DNA of 64,000 nucleotides from contig NZ_JAENHN010000010.1 in assembly GCF_016595795.1 (NCBI RefSeq), forward strand, positions 62,001 to 126,000, read 5' to 3'. A model generated the notes under the pieces. It was not told where the DNA came from. It searched no databases and saw nothing but the letters and a program-made list of their open reading frames with translations. The translations under genes were made by a program, and so were the position numbers. This stretch comes from Clostridium yunnanense (lineage in GTDB: Bacteria > Bacillota > Clostridia > Clostridiales > Clostridiaceae). This document shows positions 9,149-17,685 of this stretch, piece after piece; positions within the stretch are counted from its first letter, which is position 1; each line of letters begins with the position of its first letter.

Positions 9149-10068
9149 TGAATATAGCAACAAGAGAAGCTTATGGAGAAGCATTAAAGGAATTAGCACC
9201 AAATGAAAAAATAGTTGTATTGGATGCAGACCTTGCTAAAGCAACTAAAAGTATAGAATTTAAGAAAGTAGCACCAGAGAGATTCTTAGATATGGGAATA
9301 GCAGAAGCTGACATGATAGGAACGGCAGCGGGACTCGCTACTTGCGGAAAAATCCCCTTTGCAACAACTTTTGCTATGTTTGCAGCAGGAAGAGCCTTTG
9401 AGCAGATAAGAAACTCAGTGGCATATCCAAAATTGAATGTGAAGATAGCGGTAACTCACGCTGGTATAACAGTGGGGGAAGATGGAGGAAGCCATCAAGC
9501 TATAGAGGATATATCTTTAATGAGAAGTATACCAAATATGGTGGTACTAAATCCTTCAGATGCAGTAGAAGCAAAAAAAGCAGTATATGCAGCGGTAGAA
9601 TACTACGGACCAGTATATATAAGATTTGGAAGAGCAGCAACACCAGTAATTCATAATGAAAACTATGAATTTAAAATAGGAAAAGGTGAGATATTAAGAG
9701 AAGGAAAAGACGTACTAATAATAGCTACAGGAATAATGGTAGCAAAAGCACTAGAAGCAGCAGAGACTTTAAGCAAGGAAAACATAGAAGCAACTGTTGT
9801 AAATATAGCTAGTATAAAGCCGCTTGATACAGAGCTTATAGTAAGTTTAGCTAAAAAGATAGGTAAGGTAGTTACAGCAGAAGAACATAGCATAATTGGT
9901 GGATTAGGTTCAGCAGTAGCAGAAGTATTATCAGAAGAATATCCAGCTAAACTTAAGAGAATAGGAATTAAAGATGTATTTGGACAGTCAGGAACACCAG
10001 ATTTACTACTAGAACACTATGGACTTACACCAGAAGCTATTGTTAAGGCAGCTAAAGAACTAAAATAA
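9148..10068 (+). CDS. Transketolase, C-terminal (pyrimidine-binding) subunit
   Basis: This 306-aa protein is the partner half: MGIAEADMIGTAAG holds the glutamate that activates TPP, followed by FAAGRAFEQ and THAGITVGEDGGSHQ, then the C-terminal transketolase domain (about 180-306, EEHSIIGGLGSAVAE). Coupled to the N-terminal subunit by a TAATG overlap. Together they form one functional transketolase; the shared operon suggests the imported sugar yields or needs pentose or tetrose phosphates. Confidence 0.93.
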   Translation: MNIATREAYGEALKELAPNEKIVVLDADLAKATKSIEFKKVAPERFLDMGIAEADMIGTAAGLATCGKIPFATTFAMFAAGRAFEQIRNSVAYPKLNVKIAVTHAGITVGEDGGSHQAIEDISLMRSIPNMVVLNPSDAVEAKKAVYAAVEYYGPVYIRFGRAATPVIHNENYEFKIGKGEILREGKDVLIIATGIMVAKALEAAETLSKENIEATVVNIASIKPLDTELIVSLAKKIGKVVTAEEHSIIGGLGSAVAEVLSEEYPAKLKRIGIKDVFGQSGTPDLLLEHYGLTPEAIVKAAKELK

Positions 10069-10089
10069 TCTTAAAAAGGAGGCATAGCA

Positions 10090-11610
10090 ATGGCTACAAG
10101 TTTTTCCTGCATTAAGGAAGATTTAAGTATATCATTAAAAAAGCTAGTAAACGGCACTGATATTAGAGGGATAGCTATAGAAACTAAAGAGCATAAAGCA
10201 AACTTAACTCCTGAGATTGTAGCTTTAATAGGTAGCGGCTTCTTTAAGTGGTTAAGAAGTATTGGTGATAACAAAAACAACTTAAAAGTAGCTATAGGAA
10301 TGGACTCAAGATTATCTGGCAGTATCTTAAAGGCTGCTCTAATTGATGCTTTAATTAAAGAAGGCGTAATAGTATTTGATTGTGGGATGACCACAACACC
10401 ATCAATGTTTATGACAACGATATTAGAAGATTATAAGTGTGATGGAGCAATCATGATCACAGCAAGTCACCTTCCATATTATTACAATGGTCTTAAGTTT
10501 TTTACTTCAATCGGTGGATGTGAGAAAGAGGACATTAATAGGATAATAGATTTTTCTATGAATGATGAAAGCTCATCAAAAAATTTAAGTGGTGAGGTCA
10601 AAAGGTTTAGTTTAGTTGATGACTACTCAAAAGTACTTGTTGATAAAGTAAGAGAAGCTGTAGGGTCAGAAAAACCATTAGAAGGAGCTAAAATTATAGT
10701 TGATGCAGGAAATGGAGCAGGAGGCTTTTTTGCAACCAAGGTATTAAAGAATCTTGGAGCTGATATAGAAGGAAGTCAGTTCTTAAATCCTGACGGTAAC
10801 TTTCCAAATCATATACCTAATCCAGAAAATAAAGAAGCTATGGAGTCTATAAGAAATGCGGTGTTAAAGTGTAAAGCAGATCTTGGGATAATTTTTGATA
10901 CAGATGTGGATAGAGCTGCTATAGTATCAAAATCTGGGGAAGAAATAAATAAAAATGCTCTTATAGCCTTAATATCCTCAATAATAATTAATGAAAAAAA
11001 TGGGGCAACCATAGTTACTGATTCCATAACCTCAACAGGGTTAAGTGAGTTTATAACTAATCTAGGTGGAATTCATCGTAGATTTAAACGTGGATATAAA
11101 AATGTTATAAATGAAGCTAAAAGGTTAAATGCTGAAGGAATTGAATGTCCTTTAGCGATCGAAACATCAGGTCATGCAGCTTTAAAGGAAAATTACTTTT
11201 TGGATGATGGTGCTTACCTTATAGTAAAAATCCTTATAGAAATGTCTAAACTTAAAAAAGAAGGAAAAGACATTGATTATTTAATAAAGGACTTAAAGCA
11301 TCCTAAAGAAAGCAGAGAAATTAGAATAAAAATAGCTGACGAAGACTTTAAAGCTTATGGTCAATCAGTGATTGATAATTTAAAAGAATTTTCACATAAA
11401 GTTGAAGGCTGGAATATTGAGCCTCAAAATTATGAGGGAATAAAAATAAATTGTACTAAAGAAGAAGGTTGGTTTTTATTAAGATTATCCTTGCATGAAC
11501 CTCTTCTTGCCTTAAATATTGAAAGTGATATTGAGGGTGGAGTGGAAGATATTTTAAAAACTCTTAACTCTTTCCTTAGTAATTATAATGGTTTAAATAC
11601 GAAATTATAA
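10090..11610 (+). CDS. Phosphohexomutase (phosphomannomutase/phosphoglucomutase family)
   Basis: At 506 aa this is an alpha-D-phosphohexomutase: phosphoserine loop TASHLPYYYNGLKF (about 117-131), metal loop FDTDVDRAA, sugar-binding loop ETSGHAALKENYF, and a C-terminal RLSLHEP phosphate-binding motif. It moves phosphate between C1 and C6 of a hexose. It is 21 bp after transketolase with AAGGAGG upstream, so it is the last gene of the operon. Why a mutase belongs with two pyruvate aldolases is unclear; it may serve the pathway's sugar or link to glycogen or cell-wall precursors. Confidence 0.88.
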   Translation: MATSFSCIKEDLSISLKKLVNGTDIRGIAIETKEHKANLTPEIVALIGSGFFKWLRSIGDNKNNLKVAIGMDSRLSGSILKAALIDALIKEGVIVFDCGMTTTPSMFMTTILEDYKCDGAIMITASHLPYYYNGLKFFTSIGGCEKEDINRIIDFSMNDESSSKNLSGEVKRFSLVDDYSKVLVDKVREAVGSEKPLEGAKIIVDAGNGAGGFFATKVLKNLGADIEGSQFLNPDGNFPNHIPNPENKEAMESIRNAVLKCKADLGIIFDTDVDRAAIVSKSGEEINKNALIALISSIIINEKNGATIVTDSITSTGLSEFITNLGGIHRRFKRGYKNVINEAKRLNAEGIECPLAIETSGHAALKENYFLDDGAYLIVKILIEMSKLKKEGKDIDYLIKDLKHPKESREIRIKIADEDFKAYGQSVIDNLKEFSHKVEGWNIEPQNYEGIKINCTKEEGWFLLRLSLHEPLLALNIESDIEGGVEDILKTLNSFLSNYNGLNTKL

Positions 11611-11721
11611 GAGATTAGATTTAAGCACACTTCTAACTGTAATTTGCAGACTTTTATTGAATCGAATAAAAATAATAGTTGTCATGCTTTCAGTTATTAT
11701 GGTGTTGAACTATCGTTAAAG

Positions 11722-11764
11722 AACTTCAATTTTGATATATTTTATCTAAGTTGAAGTTTTTTAC
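11722..11764 (+). terminator. Intrinsic terminator of the PTS/aldolase operon
   Basis: AACTTCAA / TTGAAGTT arms are separated by an AT-rich loop and followed by a T run (GTTTTTTAC). Confidence 0.75.
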
Positions 11765-11889
11765 TTTTTAAGGTATTATTTCAATGGATGCTATTTATAT
11801 CTAGGAAGCGTAAAAACGATATAGATGTGATACGACACGCATAAAAATTAGGTATATGAATATAAGCAATAAAGAAAGGATGAAATATT

Positions 11890-12093
11890 ATGCAATATGT
11901 TGTTTTGCAAGTTGTACTAAAAGAAAAGTTTATTGGGACAGGCTCAGGGAATTTGACAGAATTAGAAAAAGTGATAAACACACAAGCCGAAAAAGGTTAT
12001 AGATTACATACAATCACCACTACTTCTGCAGGTTGCAAAGGTTTAATGGGTGGAGATAGGATTCAAGCTACACTAGTTTTTGAAAAATTGTAA
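11890..12093 (+). CDS. DUF4177 small protein
   Basis: This 67-aa protein has the QYVVLQV..., LEKVINTQAEKGYRLHTI and terminal VFEK pattern of DUF4177, a small alpha/beta protein of unknown function in Firmicutes. It is preceded by AAAGGATG and stands alone between two terminators (11722 and 12174), so it is monocistronic. No signal peptide or membrane segment is seen. Confidence 0.8.
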   Translation: MQYVVLQVVLKEKFIGTGSGNLTELEKVINTQAEKGYRLHTITTTSAGCKGLMGGDRIQATLVFEKL

Positions 12094-12173
12094 TCAATCA
12101 GAGAATTTAATTAATAATTATGTTTAAATATAAATAATAGGTTTGGCTAAATGTGTTTTGCCGCCGACATAAA

Positions 12174-12216
12174 ACCCACGAAGATCTTAAATTTAGATTT
12201 TAGTGGGTCTTTTGTT
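12174..12216 (+). terminator. Intrinsic terminator after the DUF4177 gene
   Basis: ACCCAC / GTGGGT arms with inner partial pairing are followed by CTTTTGTTTTAT. Similar to the hairpins at 1706 and 45917. Confidence 0.75.
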
Positions 12217-12240
12217 TTATTATGAAGAAAGAGTGTAAAA

Positions 12241-12283
12241 ACTAAATTAAGTTTATATTCTATTTAAATTCATGAGGTATACT
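12241..12283 (+). promoter_or_regulatory. Triple 11-bp direct-repeat operator and -10 box of the response-regulator gene
   Basis: Three consecutive 11-mers are seen: ACTAAATTAAG (12241), TTTATATTCTA (12252), TTTAAATTCAT (12263). After a 4-base gap comes TATACT (12278-12283). Direct repeats at 11-bp spacing overlapping the -35 position are typical of OmpR-family activator sites. The same arrangement, with the same 4-base gap and the same -10, precedes the MATE gene (15519-15561). This suggests autoregulation by the regulator at 12305. Confidence 0.65.
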
Positions 12284-12304
12284 TAAAGTAGGACGGTGAT
12301 AGAT

Positions 12305-12982
12305 TTGAATAAAATTTTAGTTATAGATGATGATGGTTATATCAGAGAGCTTATTTGTACAGTATTAAAAAATGAAGGTTTTTCTGTATCTGAGGCAGTA
12401 AATGGAAGAGATGCATTACAAAAACTTGGCGAGGACAAGGTTGATCTTTGTGTACTTGATATTATGATGCCACAAATGGATGGCTATGAATTTTGCAAAC
12501 AAGTACGTAAATATTATGAAGATATGCCAATTTTAATGCTTACTGCAAAAAGCGAACTTTCCCAAAAAGTAAAGGGGTTTGAGCTTGGGGCGGATGATTA
12601 TTTAACTAAACCCTTCGAGATAGATGAATTGCTTGTTCGAATTAAAGCACTATTGAGGCGGTATAAAGTGTCTACTTCACAGACTATTAATATTGGTAAT
12701 TTAGTTATGGATAAAAGTAGCTATACTGTGATTAACAATGATGAAAAATGTGATATACCAATGAAGGAATTTGAACTTTTATTCATGCTTGGAAGTTATC
12801 TTGGAAAAACACTTTCACGGAATAGGCTCATTGAAGAGATTTGGGGGCTTGATTTTGAAGGAAACGAGAGAACACTTGATGTTCATATAAATCGTCTGAG
12901 AGAGAGATTTCCATGTGAGGTTTACAAGTTCAAAATAACTACTATTAGGGGACTTGGGTACAGATTGGAGGAAGAGAGTTGA
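12305..12982 (+). CDS. OmpR-family response regulator
   Basis: The receiver domain is at the N-terminus (KILVIDDDG acidic pocket, phosphoacceptor in VLDIMMPQMDG, TAKS, LTKPF), and a winged-helix DNA-binding domain follows (about 130-225, ending TIRGLGYRLEE). About 225 aa from the TTG at 12305, which gives the usual MNKILVIDDD start; a GTG at 12296 in the same frame is possible but sits in the likely Shine-Dalgarno. The 3' end overlaps the kinase start by 4 bases. Likely targets are its own promoter and that of the MATE pump, both with TTTAAATT repeats. Confidence 0.92.
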   Translation: MNKILVIDDDGYIRELICTVLKNEGFSVSEAVNGRDALQKLGEDKVDLCVLDIMMPQMDGYEFCKQVRKYYEDMPILMLTAKSELSQKVKGFELGADDYLTKPFEIDELLVRIKALLRRYKVSTSQTINIGNLVMDKSSYTVINNDEKCDIPMKEFELLFMLGSYLGKTLSRNRLIEEIWGLDFEGNERTLDVHINRLRERFPCEVYKFKITTIRGLGYRLEEES

Positions 12983-14034
12983 GAGGAAACTGGTCTTTTA
13001 TTTCACTAATACTGATTTTTCTTACAACATTATTCGGTCTTATCAGTGGGCATTATATTTATATGTTTATTTTCGGTCAATCACAAAATATCCCTTCATA
13101 CATAATCATTATTGTTCAAAGTTTAACTTCTGCTTTGATATACTTTCTGATCTGGAGAGGATGGTACTATTTACATAAACATTTCGCTAATAAACATAAA
13201 AAATTTGATCTTTCACATTTTCCAATATTAAGTGGAGCCATTGAAGCTATGAACAAGATGTCTTCTGGTGATTTCAATGTACTTGTGAAAACAAATGAAT
13301 TGGATCCTTTTAATGAGGTAGCTGACAAGGTAAACAGAATGGCAAAGGAGCTTGGATCTTTGGAAAAACTACGTCAGGATTTCATATCAGATGTATCCCA
13401 TGAAATACAGTCACCATTAACCTCTATCTCAGGGTTTGCGTCTCTTTTAAAAAAGGGAAACTTAAGTGAAGAAAAGGTATCACACTATGCCAATATAATA
13501 GAAACAGAAAGCAAACGATTATCAAAACTAAGCGAAAATCTATTGAGATTATCTAGATTGGAATCGGATGATAATAATTTAAATTTAAAAAAGTATCAAA
13601 TTAATAATCAAATTGAAAGTATCCTACTCATGCTAGAACCACAGTGGTCGGCGAAAAATATAACACTTGATGTTTTACTTGAGGAAGTCACTATATGGGG
13701 AGATGAGGATTTATTAAGTCAGGTATTTATAAACTTGCTTAATAATGCTATTAAATTCACACCAGAAAACGGAAATATAGGTGTTAAATTATCAAGTGAT
13801 GAAAACGGAATTGAATGTAGGATCTCTGATACAGGTATAGGGATTTCACCGCAAGATCAGCTACGAGTTTTTGAGAGGTTTTACAAAGTAGACAAATCCC
13901 GTGATCGTTCTTTGGGTGGCAATGGGCTTGGGCTTTCAATAGTAAAGAAAATTATTGATCTACATGGTGGGAAGATATCTCTTGTAAGTGAGATTGGAAA
14001 AGGCACGGAATTAACTATTTTCTTACCCAAATAG
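12979..14034 (+). CDS. Two-component sensor histidine kinase
   Basis: This 351-aa protein has two N-terminal membrane segments (about 8-28 and 40-60) with a very short extracytoplasmic loop, a HAMP-like linker, the phosphoacceptor His in SDVSHEIQSPLTS (about 142), and a full ATPase domain (NLLNNAIKFT, DTGIGI, GLGLSIVKKI). The short loop suggests intramembrane sensing, as in kinases that respond to cell-envelope stress or antimicrobials. It starts with TTG overlapping the regulator stop (GTTGA), with GGAGGAAG upstream, so synthesis of the pair is coupled. Confidence 0.92.
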   Translation: MRGNWSFISLILIFLTTLFGLISGHYIYMFIFGQSQNIPSYIIIIVQSLTSALIYFLIWRGWYYLHKHFANKHKKFDLSHFPILSGAIEAMNKMSSGDFNVLVKTNELDPFNEVADKVNRMAKELGSLEKLRQDFISDVSHEIQSPLTSISGFASLLKKGNLSEEKVSHYANIIETESKRLSKLSENLLRLSRLESDDNNLNLKKYQINNQIESILLMLEPQWSAKNITLDVLLEEVTIWGDEDLLSQVFINLLNNAIKFTPENGNIGVKLSSDENGIECRISDTGIGISPQDQLRVFERFYKVDKSRDRSLGGNGLGLSIVKKIIDLHGGKISLVSEIGKGTELTIFLPK

Positions 14035-14818
14035 AAGCTATAGAATTCTTTTATGAAGATTTAATTTATATTCGTTCGAAAATTAGTATGTATAAATTAA
14101 TAGGTGAGTTACTAAAGTATCTAAATTAAGATAATACAAACTGAATTTAATATGTTATTTTACTTTGATATGACTTACTAAAGATCCAAAATGTCATTTT
14201 ATATATGTTTTATTGTTCGGATTTATCCTTCAAAGTATTTTATTGAGTTTTTGAAGACTTTATTTAATTTACAATAAAATGTTCATGAAGAACAGCTCTT
14301 GAGAAAGAGTGATTTTTACAGCAACTAGATGAGATATGGAATTTAATATATAAAAAATCGTTTTTGTAAGAGAGCGACTGGAACTGGTTACTTTTCTATA
14401 AAAAAAATTCTAGTATATATGGAACGAGTATATGAATTAGAACAATCATTGAATGAAGGTGATTAAATACTTATATTACCAATTAAAAATGATAAAAAAT
14501 AGGCATGTTAAGCTTTAAAAGTGTAAACATAAAAAGAAATAGTTAATAAATTATTAACGAAATAGAGTTATTGATGAATTTTAGGCAAATTACAAATTGA
14601 ATTAAATAAAAAGAACGAAAGTTCTTGTATTTAACATATTATGTAGTATATTTTGAAAAATAGAAGAGTGTCTTGTCGATACTTTCTTTGTGTACTATGA
14701 TAGATTTAGACATATATTATTAGATAATAATGATATTATAGTTTGTAACAAGCTTGTGTAAAATTGAAAAATAAAATTTTATTTGTAAATACTTGATTAA
14801 CAGTTAATTGTAATATTT
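14035..14818. other. AT-rich spacer without recognisable genes
   Basis: About 780 bp with stops in all frames and no clear hairpin terminator after the kinase. Base composition is even more A+T-rich than the surroundings. I see no homology to mobile elements, but such a gap between a two-component system and its apparent target gene is compatible with insertion or gene decay. Confidence 0.4.
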
Positions 14819-14971
14819 GTGTCAGAATGCTATATGACGAAAGATTTAGATGGAACTGAACATTGGTATAGCAATTTAAAGTACTATAATAATAAGGGGG
14901 ATAGTACTCCTTGGTCAGTTGATATAGTTGAGTATGTTAACAATAGGTTAGTAAATTCTTGGGGGTACTAA
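14819..14971 (+). CDS. Orphan small protein, possibly a gene remnant
   Basis: An open frame of 50 codons from GTG 14819 (or 45 from ATG 14834) contains DLDGTEHWYSN and STPWSVDIVEYV and ends LVNSWGY. It has many aromatic residues, no membrane segment, and no strong ribosome binding site. Its stop at 14969-14971 is 1 base before the TTG of the next small gene, suggesting translational coupling. I do not recognise a family. It could be a short secreted or toxin-like protein, or the 3' remnant of a longer gene. Confidence 0.35.
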   Translation: MSECYMTKDLDGTEHWYSNLKYYNNKGDSTPWSVDIVEYVNNRLVNSWGY

Positions 14972-14972
14972 T

Positions 14973-15167
14973 TTGACAGATAGGGAAAAAATCAAAAAGT
15001 TGTCTAAGACTGTAGCTAGAATATCTTCACTTATTGCTAGTGCAACAGTATTGGGACTATATGGATTAGATAAATATACTTTTTTTATAATTGTTCTAAT
15101 AGCAATTTCCAACAATTATGAGGATGTAGAAAAGTTTTTCTTGCTATTTAACAAGAAAAGAGAGTAA
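14973..15167 (+). CDS. Small membrane protein of unknown function
   Basis: This 64-aa protein has a charged N-terminus (TDREKIKKLSK), then one or two hydrophobic stretches (about 17-31 and 36-47) and a basic end (NKKRE). It starts with TTG, 6 bases after GGGGGT and 1 base after the preceding small ORF. A strong terminator follows directly at 15173, so the two small ORFs form a tiny transcription unit. Size and layout are compatible with an immunity or antitoxin-like membrane protein, but nothing in the sequence proves this. Confidence 0.5.
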   Translation: MTDREKIKKLSKTVARISSLIASATVLGLYGLDKYTFFIIVLIAISNNYEDVEKFFLLFNKKRE

Positions 15168-15172
15168 ATGAT

Positions 15173-15217
15173 AAAAATGCTACTAAGGGAACTTATAGTT
15201 TTCCTATGTAGCATTTT
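15173..15217 (+). terminator. Intrinsic terminator of the two-gene small ORF unit
   Basis: AAAAATGCTAC / GTAGCATTTTTT arms, with further pairing of AGGGAA and TTTTCCT inside. The hairpin is followed by a T-rich tail. Confidence 0.8.
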
Positions 15218-15467
15218 TTACTTTAAAGATTAATTATAAAATGAAATTAAAACAAGTAAAATTTTATAATAAGTTCAATTGTTAAACAAAAACATATATA
15301 GGAGGAATGGTGTAGATACTTGTAATTATTTAATTAGTTAGAAATCGAATAACTAGGACTACATGTTAGTATGAATAATAAAAAAATATAAATCATGTGA
15401 AGAGACTTTCAAGTTGCTTCATCTATATCCCACACTTTAATATCTGCTTTGTTAGCCCTAGGTTATA

Positions 15468-15503
15468 ACCACAGTCTGAATTTAACAGATTGTGGTTTTT
15501 CTT
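15468..15503 (+). terminator. Intrinsic terminator without an assigned gene
   Basis: AACCACAGTCTG / CAGATTGTGGTT arms followed by TTTTCTTTTT. The stretch before it (15218-15467) has an AGGAGG at 15301 followed only by ATGGTGTAG, and no gene. The hairpin therefore marks either a small untranslated transcript or the end of a vanished gene. Confidence 0.65.
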
Positions 15504-15518
15504 TTTGTTTACATTGCG

Positions 15519-15561
15519 TTTAAATTCCATTTAAGTTCAGTTTAAATTGAAGCCATATACT
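15519..15561 (+). promoter_or_regulatory. Triple 11-bp direct-repeat operator and -10 box of the MATE gene
   Basis: TTTAAATTCCA (15519), TTTAAGTTCAG (15530) and TTTAAATTGAA (15541) are contiguous 11-mers, followed after 4 bases by TATACT (15556). The layout matches the promoter at 12241-12283 exactly. This points to activation by the OmpR-family regulator encoded at 12305. Confidence 0.7.
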
Positions 15562-15649
15562 ATGTTTATAGAAGGCAAACAGTATTTAAAAACAATATTA
15601 ATGTTAAGGGCGGATTTTATTACTCGCAAAATGAAAGGAGTTTTTTTAT

Positions 15650-17029
15650 ATGGAAAACATAGAAAATATAGATCAAAAATCACTGTACTATCTTGAAAAG
15701 GCACCTGTTACAAAAGCAATAATACACATGGTTCTTCCTATGATGCTAAGTAGTATAGCTTCAGTTGTCTATAATATCATCGATGCTTTTTTTGTAGGTA
15801 AGCTTAATAATACTGCGATGATGGCGTCAGTAATGCTTGCATTGCCATTTACCTTAGTATTAATGGCACTTGGACAAATGTTTGGAGTAGGTTCGGGAAC
15901 ATATATATCAAGACTTTTAGGTGAGGGCAACATAGAGAGTAGCAAAAAGGTTAGTTCTATTAACTTTTGGTCTTCAATGATTATGGGAATTATTTTTACG
16001 TTGATATGCTTGCCTATACTATCTTATATTTTGCCGCTTTTAGGAGCAAGTGGTGAAACGCTACAATATACAAGAAATTTTGTAATGATACTTGTTATTG
16101 GTGCTCCAATCACTATTACTAATATGGCGCTTGAATCATCTGTACGTGCTGAGGGAGCATCAACTGTTTCTATGACGGGTACTATAGCAGGTATTGTAGT
16201 TAATATAATACTTAACCCAGTTTTCATTTTTGTTCTTAATATGAATGTTATGGGATCAGCACTAGCCTCAGTTTGCGGTAATATAGTTTCCGCTCTATAT
16301 TTTATATATTATCTACAAAAGAAGAGTACTGTTCAGAATTTATCGTTTAAGTATTTTAAGCCAAGTAAAGAGATTTATAGTAACATCTTTAAGGTTGGAG
16401 TTTCAGCTTTACTACTTAGTGGATTTTTTGTGGTTATAAGTGTGCTTTTCAATAATTACTCTATGATTTATGGAGACACTGTTGTGGCTGGATTTGGAAT
16501 TGCACAAAGAATTGTTCAAATTGTAGACTGCATTGGGATGGGCTTTGCAATGGGAGTTGTACCACTAATTGCCTTTGCTTATTCTGCGAATAATCAAAAG
16601 CGACTCATGGAAGTTATTAAAAAGACCATATTGTATATGCTGGTTTTAACATTAACTCTAGGAGCAGTTCTATTTGCACTCAGATTACAGATAATTGCTT
16701 TCTTTAGTGTTGATCCTAAGGTTATCGCTATTGGTCAAATAACTTTAATAGCTCAACTATCCTCAACTGTTTTTGCTGCCTTATGTGAATTTTTCACTGG
16801 AATATTCCAAGCCCAAGGAAATGGTGTGCAATCAAATGTTATGGCTGCTGTGAGAGGTGTTTTATTTGTTCCTATTTTGATTGTTGGAAACATGCTATTT
16901 GCAGTTAATGGTGTTATTTGGACTATGACAGCTACAGAAGGAATATCATGTGTGATTGGAATTATCCTATGGCTAGGGGTTAGACAGAAAGGCTTAATGA
17001 AAATGTCTATGAATGAACAAACAAGTTAA
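15650..17029 (+). CDS. MATE-family multidrug efflux transporter
   Basis: This 459-aa protein has about 12 membrane segments in two repeated halves. The pattern MVLPMMLSSIASVVYNIIDAFFVG at the start of the first half and the repeat GMGFAMGVVPLIAFAYSA in the second are typical of the MATE family (DinF/NorM/MepA branch). It exports drugs or metabolites using a cation gradient. GAAAGGAG precedes the ATG. Its promoter carries three 11-bp repeats shared with the two-component system upstream, so expression is probably induced by that system, perhaps by an antimicrobial. Confidence 0.9.
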   Translation: MENIENIDQKSLYYLEKAPVTKAIIHMVLPMMLSSIASVVYNIIDAFFVGKLNNTAMMASVMLALPFTLVLMALGQMFGVGSGTYISRLLGEGNIESSKKVSSINFWSSMIMGIIFTLICLPILSYILPLLGASGETLQYTRNFVMILVIGAPITITNMALESSVRAEGASTVSMTGTIAGIVVNIILNPVFIFVLNMNVMGSALASVCGNIVSALYFIYYLQKKSTVQNLSFKYFKPSKEIYSNIFKVGVSALLLSGFFVVISVLFNNYSMIYGDTVVAGFGIAQRIVQIVDCIGMGFAMGVVPLIAFAYSANNQKRLMEVIKKTILYMLVLTLTLGAVLFALRLQIIAFFSVDPKVIAIGQITLIAQLSSTVFAALCEFFTGIFQAQGNGVQSNVMAAVRGVLFVPILIVGNMLFAVNGVIWTMTATEGISCVIGIILWLGVRQKGLMKMSMNEQTS

Positions 17030-17118
17030 AAACTTTAGAACGTGATATTAGAATAGATACATTTAATGATTAATAAATTTAGTGATGTATTTCAAAGGAT
17101 ACGCTTAGTCTTTACCAT

Positions 17119-17155
17119 AAAAAAACCTAGACAGTGATATGTCTAGGGTTTTTTA
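17119..17155. terminator. Bidirectional terminator between MATE and the small chemoreceptor
   Basis: AAAAAACCTAGACA / TGTCTAGGGTTTTTT is nearly perfect, with A and T runs on both sides, so it can serve the converging genes on both strands. Confidence 0.85.
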
Positions 17156-17159
17156 CTAA

Positions 17160-17669
17160 TTAAATTAATTCCTTAAACTCGTGAAATTTAACGAGCACAG
17201 TATCCAAGTCACTACTTACCTTAGAAAAGTTGCTTCTAGCTTGGTGTATATTATTTGACCTATTCTTCAATTTCTCTAGTTCATTATTTGCTTCCGCCGT
17301 CAAAGAATATATCTTATTTAATGTATCGTTCATGCTTAAAACCAAATCTTTTGTACTTACAGAAAGTTTTTTTACTTCATCTGCAACTATTGAAAAGCCT
17401 TTACCAGCCTCACCAGCTCTTGCTGCCTCTATAGATGCATTAAGTGCTAGTAAATTAGTTCTAGATGCCACATCATTTATTTGAGATGAGATATTTTGTA
17501 TAAATTTTGTATGGGTTAAAAGCTCTTCAAAAGATGAAACGAAACTATTTACTTCATCTCCTCTATTAGCTACACTTTCTGAATAATCTATATTTTCTTT
17601 CATTGACTTTAGTAAATCAGATATATCTTGAATATGTTCTTTCACCTTTATATTTCTATTATCAGCCAT
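17160..17669 (-). CDS. Small soluble methyl-accepting chemotaxis-type protein
   Basis: Only 169 aa: the signalling hairpin of a chemoreceptor without ligand-binding, membrane or HAMP domains. The conserved tip is intact ([33 protein letters not shown]). A good AAGGAGG precedes the ATG, so the gene is probably expressed as it stands. It would be cytosolic and could couple CheA/CheW to an internal signal, or join mixed arrays. A MarR-like fragment lies 17 bp upstream in the same orientation. Confidence 0.82.
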   Translation of the reverse strand: MADNRNIKVKEHIQDISDLLKSMKENIDYSESVANRGDEVNSFVSSFEELLTHTKFIQNISSQINDVASRTNLLALNASIEAARAGEAGKGFSIVADEVKKLSVSTKDLVLSMNDTLNKIYSLTAEANNELEKLKNRSNNIHQARSNFSKVSSDLDTVLVKFHEFKELI

Positions 17670-17685
17670 AGTGCTATTCTCCTCC

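Noticed and set aside
8327-10068. Sulfo-transketolase (sulfoquinovose) pathway
   Set aside because: Split transketolase is shared, but the PTS and both pyruvate aldolases do not fit, and no sulfo-sugar transporter or sulfolactaldehyde enzyme is present.
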